DNA from: Chitinophagaceae bacterium DXS
Lineage (GTDB): Bacteria > Bacteroidota > Bacteroidia > Chitinophagales > Chitinophagaceae
Assembly (NCBI GenBank): GCA_030345135.1
Contig: CP128386.1
Span: forward strand, 2,691,677 to 2,755,676
Reading direction: 5' to 3'
DNA: 64,000 bases
Shown one piece after another: positions 57,436-64,000 of the stretch (positions are counted from its first letter, which is position 1; each line of letters starts with the position of its first letter). The notes below the pieces were generated by a model. It made no database searches and had not been told where the DNA came from. It worked only from the letters and a program-made list of their open reading frames with translations. The position numbers were made by a program, and so were the translations under genes.

Positions 57436-60400
57436 ACGATTGTCATCGGCAGCACGGGCCGGATCCACATCCGCTTTTGCTATAATGCCACTTTGTTAGA
57501 CCCGGAATATGCCAAACGGATCTCAGCTCATTTTCGGCAGGTGTTATTACAGATAGCAGGGAAGGAGGCAGATAAATTAAGTGATCTTGACTTGTTAAGT
57601 CCATCAGAGAAACACCAGTTGCTGTATGCGTTCAACAATACGGATGTAGCATATCCGGAAGACAAAACGATCATTGATCTGTTTGAAGCGCAGGTAGAAA
57701 AGACACCGGGTAATATAGCGCTAGTATATGAAGAAAAAGCATTAACATACCAGCAGCTCAATGAACGCTCCAATCAGTTAGCATGGTACCTGAGAAGCAG
57801 GGGTGTAAAAGAAGAGACACTGGTGCCGGTTTGTATAGAGCGTGGTTTAGCAATGATCACAGGCATACTGGGCATATTAAAAGCCGGAGGAGCCTATGTG
57901 CCCATTGATCCGGAATATCCGCAGGAGAGGATCAAGTATATGTTGCAGGATACTGCTGCCGAAATAATTGTCTGCAATGAAGAATGCCGGGAAAAGCTGC
58001 AATCTGCAACCACTGTTGATACCATAGCAATAGATCGGGAATGGTCATTGATCAGTCAATATCCGTTGCAAGATCCAATAACAGATCTTACCGCAAGTAA
58101 TCTTGCCTACGTGATGTACACTTCCGGTTCAACCGGAAAACCTAAAGGCGTGATGATCGAACATGGAGCACTTTGTGCATTTATCCATTGGTGCCGCAGG
58201 GAATTTTCTTCAGACAATTTTAATATACTCTATGCTGTTACTTCCATCTGCTTTGATCTGTCTGTCTTTGAATTTTTTTATCCGCTAAGCATTGGTAAAC
58301 CGCTCAGGATATTAGAAAGCGGATTACAGGTACCTGCATATCTGCCGGGCGACAGATCCGTTTTTATCAACACAGTGCCCTCTGTCATCAATGGGCTATT
58401 AGAAAGTACGTCAGATTTAAAGAATATCAGTATGCTCAATATGGCAGGAGAGCCTGTGGCTTTCCGGTTGCAACAACGCTTGCGAACAGTAAATGCAGAG
58501 ATCAGGAATTTATACGGACCAACTGAAACCACAGTATATATTACAAGAGATTACTTAAGTAATGATCAACCTTTATGTTTGGGTAGACCGGTAGACAACA
58601 GTAAAATTTATATATTAAATAATGATCAAAGACCCGTACCCGTAGGAGTTGTGGGCGAAATATACATCGGAGGACCACAGGTTGCACGCGGTTATTTAAA
58701 TAACATTGAGTTGACGGCAGAACGATTTACACCTGATGTATTTAGTAAGCAAGTTGGTGCCCGCATGTATAAGACCGGAGATTTAGGAAGATGGCTTCCC
58801 GATGGAAAAATAGCGTTTATAGGCAGGGGTGATGACCAGGTAAAAATAAGGGGTTACCGTATTGAATTAGGAGAGATAGAGCATGCAGTGCAACAAAGCG
58901 GTTTTGTTAAGCAATGCGTAGTAGTTGTAAAAAAAGACAATGATAACAACAACCAACTGGTCAGTTATATTGTACCGTCTGAATCATTTTGTAAAGACGG
59001 TCTGAATTCATATTTAGAACAGCGACTGCCTCGATATATGTTCCCATCTTTTTGGGTAGAGTTGGAACAATTTCCAATCAACAGAAATGGTAAAATTGAC
59101 AGGAGTGCTTTACGTGAATTGAGTATTAATACAGTAAGTGGTAATGACTCCCATCAGCTGCCCCTTACAGATATGGAAAGAACGCTGGCGAATATATGGC
59201 GGGAAGTATTGCATGTTGACAAAGTAGGGAACAATGATAATTTTTTTGAGCTGGGAGGCCACTCATTACTCGCGATGCGTTTAGTTTCGATCCTGCAAAA
59301 AAAACTTCAGGTACGTGTTTTGCTCAAGGACCTGTTTGCCAACCCGCAGCTAAAGGAACTGGCCCTGTGCTTGCAATCAAAATGTAAGGCCATCATCCTG
59401 CCATGCATAAACTTATTTCCAAGACCTGATCACATACCACTATCATTCAATCAGAAACGTTTATGGATTATTGATAAGCTTCAGGGGAGTCATCAATATC
59501 ATATACCTGTGGTATTGCGGCTTAAGGGCGATTTAAATATAAAAGTGTTGGAAATTGCGTTACAGCAACTGATCAACCGGCATGAAGTATTCAGAACTGT
59601 TATTAAGGAAGACACGGGAGAGGCCTGGCTGGAGATTCGCGATATGCTTGAATGGAAATTGCAGGTTGTTGATGATGCTTTATTAAAAGAGGATGCAGAG
59701 CGTCTGCAACAATACATTGCTAAATTAATATCCAGTCCCTTTGAGCTGGCAAGGGATTGCCTGTTAAGAGCGCAGCTGGTTGTTTTAAATGAGCCTGATG
59801 AATACATACTGGTGGTGGTAATGCATCATATTGCTTCAGACGGATGGTCCTTATCAGTGCTGTTTAAAGATTTAGCGGAAATCTATAACGCTTATTTGCA
59901 ACAGCGGCAGCCGCGGCTTCCGTCGCTTCCTTTTCAATATGCCGACTATGCTTTATGGCAGCACCGATACCTGGAAGGAAAAGTGCTGGATGAGCAGCTG
60001 GAATATTGGAAAGCGAAACTTGAAGGTGTTTCATCGTTGGAACTGCCAGCCGATCATCCCCGGCCACCCATATATACAGCAAAAGGCAAATCAATTTATT
60101 TTAAATGGGATCAGTCATTCAGCAGGCAGCTGAAGGATTTTTGTCTCAATCAGGGTGTTACTTTATTAATGACCTTACTGGCTGCGTTCAAAGTGCTGTT
60201 GTACCGTTACACTGGCCAGGAAGATATATGTGTAGGCACCGTTATCGCAAGCAGAACGCAACCTGAACTTGAGAACCTCGTCGGCTTTTTTGTCAACACA
60301 TTGCCATTGAGAAGTGAGGTGCGGGGAGATATGAGCTTTACTGAATTATTACAACAGGTAAAACAAACCACACTTGATGGCTACGAACATCAGGATATTC

Positions 60401-63279
60401 CTTTTGAAAAAGTAGTAGAAGCTGTAGTTAAAGACAGAGATCCAGGCCGGAATCCGCTCGTTCAGGTGTTGCTTGTTTTGCAGAACACCACCGCGGTACC
60501 GCACCTGCAATTAGGGGATATTGAATTGATGATGGATAACCACGAAAATACCACAGCGCAGTTTGATATTACGCTTGGTTTAACAGATACATCAGATCGG
60601 ATATTGGGATCAGTGGATTATTATGCCGCGATCTATGAAGAGCAAACAATCAAATGGATGGTTATGCATTATGAACAGTTACTTAGGGCGATAGTGAAGG
60701 ATCCCCACCGGATGATTACTGAGTTGCCGATGCATAGTGATGAGGAAAAGCATCAATTGCTGATGGATTTTAATAATACTTATACGGGCCACTCATATGA
60801 TAAAAGCATTGTTGACTATTTTCAGGAACAGGTAGTTCAATCACCTGAAGACATTGCCATTAGCTATGGAGATAAGCAGCTTACCTACCGGCAACTCAAT
60901 GAACGATCCAATCAGCTAGCTCATTATTTACTTGATAAAGGTGTGATTGCAGAAACGTTAATTCCGGTTTGCATGGATAGATCGATAGAGCTGATCATTG
61001 GTATCCTGGCAATTTTAAAAGCCGGAGCAGCTTATGTACCCATTGATCCCGGCTATCCCAAAGAATGGATCAGGCATATGCTTAATGATACATCAGCATC
61101 AATCGTTATAGTCAGCCGCGATACTCATATAAAACTGAGTGGTTTTGACGGCCTTGACTTTATTGAAGCTGATGATGCAAATGGTATAACAGGCCAGTAT
61201 CCGGTAACCAATCCTCAAACAAATATTCAATCAGGCAGTTTAGCATACGTTATTTATACATCAGGAACAACCGGACATCCCAAGGGTGTTATGATTGAAC
61301 ACAGATCAGTTATTAGTTTGGTAAAAGGTATTGACTATGTCAGTTTTTCAGGCAAAGATGTGCTACTTTCTACAGCCTCACCGTCATTTGATGCTGCAAC
61401 TTTTGAATATTGGGGAATGCTTCTTAATGGAGGAATGCTGGTGATGTGTAGCGAACATAACCTGCTTGATTCTGAATTTTTGAAAAAGGAAATAAAAACA
61501 AGACAGGTAAATATTATGTGGTTTACAGCAGGCTTGTTCAATAGACTTGTTCAACATGACACAGATCTTTTTGATGGCATTCAAACAATATTGGTGGGCG
61601 GCGAACAATTATCCAAACAACACATTGAAAAATTTATCGGACACCATCCTTCAGTAAAAATCATCAACGGATATGGACCTACAGAAAACACAACTTTTTC
61701 TTTGACTTATCACATTCAGGAGATTCCGGCAAACGGAACTATTCCGATCGGCCGGCCGGTTAGTAATCGAAAAGTCTACATATTAAATTCTTACCAAAGC
61801 CTGTGTGGCGTATTGATTCCCGGTGAAATATACGTGGCCGGATGCGGTCTGGCCAGAGGGTATTTAAATATGCCTGAAGCGACAAATGAAAAGTTCATTG
61901 TAAATCCTTTCGGGGAAGGAAAACTATATCGTACAGGGGATATTGGAAGGTGGTTACCTGATGGGAATGTGGAATTTATGGGTAGAACCGATGAACAGGT
62001 AAAGGTCAGGGGCTATCGGATAGAACCAGCAGAAATTGAGTATGTCGTAAATGAGAGTAAGCTCGTGAACCAGGTAGTTGTTGTATCGAAAGAGGGGACA
62101 AAGGGAGATAAGCGACTTGTCGGGTACGTGGTGCCCGGAGAAGCGTTTAATGAGGAAGCTTTGCTCTTATATTTAAGAAGCCGGTTACCGGAGTATATGG
62201 TTCCACTTATTTGGGTTAAGCAAAAACAATTGCCCCTTACAAAGAATGGCAAAATAGACAGGAACGCCTTGCCGGATACTGATGCGGGGCTCTTGCCAGC
62301 TAAATATAGTCCTGCAAAAACTGAAGTTGAAGAAAAATTGGTCGATGTTTGGAAAAGGCTCTTTCATATTGAAAATATTGGAATAGACGATAATTTTTTT
62401 GAACTGGGAGGGGATTCTTTAGAGACAATAACGCTGGTAAATGAAATGAGACAAATGGACTTCAATGTAGCCCCTAAAGATATTTTTGTATTTCAGACAA
62501 TCAGGGGACTGTCAAAGTTCATTGAAGAACACACCTTAAAATCTGTCGACCGGGAAAAAGCGATTGTCCCGATTCAAAAAAATGGGAACAATCCGCCTTT
62601 TTTTGCTATTCCGGGTTTTTTGCTTTATCGCCAGCTCTCATGTCACTTAGGAGCGGATCAGCCGTTCTATAGTTTTGAACCTACTGATTTGTATGAAAAA
62701 AATATTTCAACAAAAGACATTGCCAAACAGTTTATTGATGAGATGAAAGATGTCCAGCAATCCGGACCATATTTTATGGGTGCATTTTGTGGACATGTAA
62801 ACGTGTTATTTGAAATGGCGCACCAGCTTTTGGAACGAGGTGACAATGTGGGGTTAATTGTATTATTTGAGTCATACGGCCCCAACGCCATGCGAAACAA
62901 ATATTCGACCGCGTATATTTATGAAAAGTTGAAATCCTATAATAAAACACTGTCCGGTAAATCTATTTCCGAAAAAATTAAATTCTTCCCGAAAGAATTT
63001 TACAAAGGATTGACAGCAATTCGTTCTGTTTTGTTCAAACAAAAAAAAGCGGAAAATGATCAATATAAGTTTTACCCGGGTAAAGTTGTATTGATTAAAT
63101 CGAGCATTGTGAGTCCTTTATTTTCCGATGCACCGCAAATGGGTTGGTCAGGTTATTTCAACGAAGCACCCGTCATCACGATAAGTGGAAATCATATGGA
63201 CATTATAAGAGGCTCAGGTGTTGAAGAGCTTGCTGAACGGCTCAATGATGTATTAGAAGATGCTAGAAAAAATATGTGA
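57424..63279 (+). CDS. Nonribosomal peptide synthetase, 5'-truncated: (C end)-A-T-C-A-T-TE
   Basis: The frame opens after a TAG at 57421-57423 inside the heptamer tract. The first usable start is TTG 57493 (1,928 aa; numbering from it). Upstream codons read TIVIGSTGRIHIRFCYNATLL, the end of a condensation domain, so the rest of that domain is missing. Domains: A1 about 60-540 (TSGSTGKPKG near 210), T1 with Ser591 (LGGHSL), C about 640-1075 with HHIASDG (His778-His779, Asp783), A2 about 1110-1595, T2 with Ser1642 (LGGDSL) and TE about 1690-1925. Read by alignment to the GrsA pocket, A1 is D-L-F-N-N-A-L-V-Y-K (small residue, perhaps Ala) and A2 is D-A-F-W-L-G-G-T-F-K (Val-like). The TE has FCG with Cys1766 where GxSxG is usual, Glu1793 for Asp, and His1901. 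A type II thioesterase follows. Confidence 0.93.
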   Translation: MIADTIVIGSTGRIHIRFCYNATLLDPEYAKRISAHFRQVLLQIAGKEADKLSDLDLLSPSEKHQLLYAFNNTDVAYPEDKTIIDLFEAQVEKTPGNIALVYEEKALTYQQLNERSNQLAWYLRSRGVKEETLVPVCIERGLAMITGILGILKAGGAYVPIDPEYPQERIKYMLQDTAAEIIVCNEECREKLQSATTVDTIAIDREWSLISQYPLQDPITDLTASNLAYVMYTSGSTGKPKGVMIEHGALCAFIHWCRREFSSDNFNILYAVTSICFDLSVFEFFYPLSIGKPLRILESGLQVPAYLPGDRSVFINTVPSVINGLLESTSDLKNISMLNMAGEPVAFRLQQRLRTVNAEIRNLYGPTETTVYITRDYLSNDQPLCLGRPVDNSKIYILNNDQRPVPVGVVGEIYIGGPQVARGYLNNIELTAERFTPDVFSKQVGARMYKTGDLGRWLPDGKIAFIGRGDDQVKIRGYRIELGEIEHAVQQSGFVKQCVVVVKKDNDNNNQLVSYIVPSESFCKDGLNSYLEQRLPRYMFPSFWVELEQFPINRNGKIDRSALRELSINTVSGNDSHQLPLTDMERTLANIWREVLHVDKVGNNDNFFELGGHSLLAMRLVSILQKKLQVRVLLKDLFANPQLKELALCLQSKCKAIILPCINLFPRPDHIPLSFNQKRLWIIDKLQGSHQYHIPVVLRLKGDLNIKVLEIALQQLINRHEVFRTVIKEDTGEAWLEIRDMLEWKLQVVDDALLKEDAERLQQYIAKLISSPFELARDCLLRAQLVVLNEPDEYILVVVMHHIASDGWSLSVLFKDLAEIYNAYLQQRQPRLPSLPFQYADYALWQHRYLEGKVLDEQLEYWKAKLEGVSSLELPADHPRPPIYTAKGKSIYFKWDQSFSRQLKDFCLNQGVTLLMTLLAAFKVLLYRYTGQEDICVGTVIASRTQPELENLVGFFVNTLPLRSEVRGDMSFTELLQQVKQTTLDGYEHQDIPFEKVVEAVVKDRDPGRNPLVQVLLVLQNTTAVPHLQLGDIELMMDNHENTTAQFDITLGLTDTSDRILGSVDYYAAIYEEQTIKWMVMHYEQLLRAIVKDPHRMITELPMHSDEEKHQLLMDFNNTYTGHSYDKSIVDYFQEQVVQSPEDIAISYGDKQLTYRQLNERSNQLAHYLLDKGVIAETLIPVCMDRSIELIIGILAILKAGAAYVPIDPGYPKEWIRHMLNDTSASIVIVSRDTHIKLSGFDGLDFIEADDANGITGQYPVTNPQTNIQSGSLAYVIYTSGTTGHPKGVMIEHRSVISLVKGIDYVSFSGKDVLLSTASPSFDAATFEYWGMLLNGGMLVMCSEHNLLDSEFLKKEIKTRQVNIMWFTAGLFNRLVQHDTDLFDGIQTILVGGEQLSKQHIEKFIGHHPSVKIINGYGPTENTTFSLTYHIQEIPANGTIPIGRPVSNRKVYILNSYQSLCGVLIPGEIYVAGCGLARGYLNMPEATNEKFIVNPFGEGKLYRTGDIGRWLPDGNVEFMGRTDEQVKVRGYRIEPAEIEYVVNESKLVNQVVVVSKEGTKGDKRLVGYVVPGEAFNEEALLLYLRSRLPEYMVPLIWVKQKQLPLTKNGKIDRNALPDTDAGLLPAKYSPAKTEVEEKLVDVWKRLFHIENIGIDDNFFELGGDSLETITLVNEMRQMDFNVAPKDIFVFQTIRGLSKFIEEHTLKSVDREKAIVPIQKNGNNPPFFAIPGFLLYRQLSCHLGADQPFYSFEPTDLYEKNISTKDIAKQFIDEMKDVQQSGPYFMGAFCGHVNVLFEMAHQLLERGDNVGLIVLFESYGPNAMRNKYSTAYIYEKLKSYNKTLSGKSISEKIKFFPKEFYKGLTAIRSVLFKQKKAENDQYKFYPGKVVLIKSSIVSPLFSDAPQMGWSGYFNEAPVITISGNHMDIIRGSGVEELAERLNDVLEDARKNM

Positions 63280-63340
63280 GTATTATTTTAAAAATATCCT
63301 TCGTATTAGTATGACTACTATTTATTAAACAAAGCATTCG

Positions 63341-64000
63341 ATGAATAATTCCTTAAATATTTTTTTTCTACCTTATGCGGGAGCAAATAAATATTCCTAC
63401 CGTGAATTTCAAAAGAGTGCACCTCCCTTCTTACGCATAATTCCATTGGAACATCCGGGGAGGGCAGCGAGAATCAACGAGCCGCTGCTATCTGAAATAA
63501 ATATGCTGGTAGATGACCTGTACAACCAGGTTGTTGCACACCTTGATACCGATTATGCCATTTATGGTCATAGCATGGGCGGCCTGACAGGTTTTTTATT
63601 AACGCATAAGTTGATTCGGCATGGACATCGCAGGCCATTGCATTTATTCATAACGGGTACATGCGGACCATCGGCTGCAAGCAGACAAGAAAAAATCCGG
63701 TATGATCTTCCTCAGAACGAATTTGTACAAGCGATAAAAAATATTGGCAGACTGTCTTCTCAGGTTTTGGAGGATGCTTCTGCCCTGACTTATTTCGAGC
63801 CTATTTTAAGGGCTGATTTTAAAGCGTGCGAATGTTATGTGAATATGCAGCATGAACCATTGGATGTTCCCATAACTGTAATCACAGGAATGGAAGACGA
63901 TATTACGAAAGAGGACATTCGCCTATGGCAATTGGAAACCAGGCATACAGTTGACTTCAGGACAATGCCTGGTGGCCATTTTTTTATCTTTGATCATGTT
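63341..64000 (+). CDS. Type II thioesterase, 3' end outside window
   Basis: 220 codons visible from ATG 63341 (MNNSLNIFFLPYAGANKYSY), open at the window edge. The nucleophile Ser is in YGHSMGGLTG, and the C-terminal His is in PGGHFFIFDH, with a likely Asp in TGMEDDITKED. Such stand-alone enzymes clear wrong acyl groups from the carrier domains of NRPS and PKS lines. It lies 61 bp after the NRPS stop on the same strand, so the cluster goes on beyond 64000. Unlike the TE domain of the NRPS it keeps the canonical Ser. Confidence 0.93.
   Translation, partial: MNNSLNIFFLPYAGANKYSYREFQKSAPPFLRIIPLEHPGRAARINEPLLSEINMLVDDLYNQVVAHLDTDYAIYGHSMGGLTGFLLTHKLIRHGHRRPLHLFITGTCGPSAASRQEKIRYDLPQNEFVQAIKNIGRLSSQVLEDASALTYFEPILRADFKACECYVNMQHEPLDVPITVITGMEDDITKEDIRLWQLETRHTVDFRTMPGGHFFIFDHV

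Noticed and set aside
57244-57468. 74-aa minus-strand frame of YQLSAIS repeats
   Set aside because: It is the heptamer tract read on the other strand; no start context or domain.

Overview
The window is a chromosome segment of a Bacteroidota bacterium, most likely family Chitinophagaceae. The evidence is a surface protein built of PKD repeats that enters a type IX secretion sorting domain, a short primary sigma factor without region 1.1, promoters of the Bacteroidota TTG-N19/20-TAnnTTTG type, bacillithiol synthesis (BshA), a small AtpC and a GLPGLI-like secreted protein. No rRNA, tRNA, CRISPR array, prophage or complete insertion sequence was seen.

Layout. 1-4679 (minus): 5' part of a giant secreted PKD-repeat protein. 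4930-11705 (minus): atpC, atpD, a lone MlaF-type ATPase, lysA, scpB with a long acidic tail, and atpG; the F1 genes are scattered, not in one operon. 11936-20914 (plus): an envelope pair, alpha-2-macroglobulin and pbpC, split by a REP-associated tyrosine transposase (RAYT) with REP-like hairpins on both sides; pbpC carries a frameshift in an A-run. 20915-21573: tandem 133-bp repeats inside an inverted repeat. 21574-26520 (plus): secA and glyA. 26631-40768 (minus): the S10-spc ribosomal protein cluster from rpsJ to secY and map, followed by a flavoprotein. 40877-53633: housekeeping and envelope genes (3-methyladenine glycosylase, EI24 membrane protein, RsmI-like methyltransferase, M28 peptidase, bshA, aroE with a ComA-like phosphosulfolactate synthase, a TPR protein, rpoD, small unknowns). 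53774-57180 (plus): LptF/G permease, Tat-exported superoxide dismutase, cation diffusion facilitator. 57421-64000 (plus): a nonribosomal peptide synthetase (NRPS) locus that runs off the window.

The NRPS is the main accessory system. It reads (end of a C domain)-A-T-C-A-T-TE, with a separate type II thioesterase downstream. Its first condensation domain is cut off at a 14-copy heptamer tract. Its terminal TE has Cys in place of the nucleophilic Ser and Glu in place of the usual Asp.

A second theme is structural. Many genes here (lysA, atpG, pbpC, secA, map, rpmD, the EI24 gene, the RsmI-like gene, the 129-aa gene, the M28 peptidase, aroE, the CDF gene) have a stop codon that runs at once, or within a few bases, into a low-complexity 'word' repeat. 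Several of these repeats are followed by their own reverse complement, giving long hairpins. No ordinary feature type explains this pattern.
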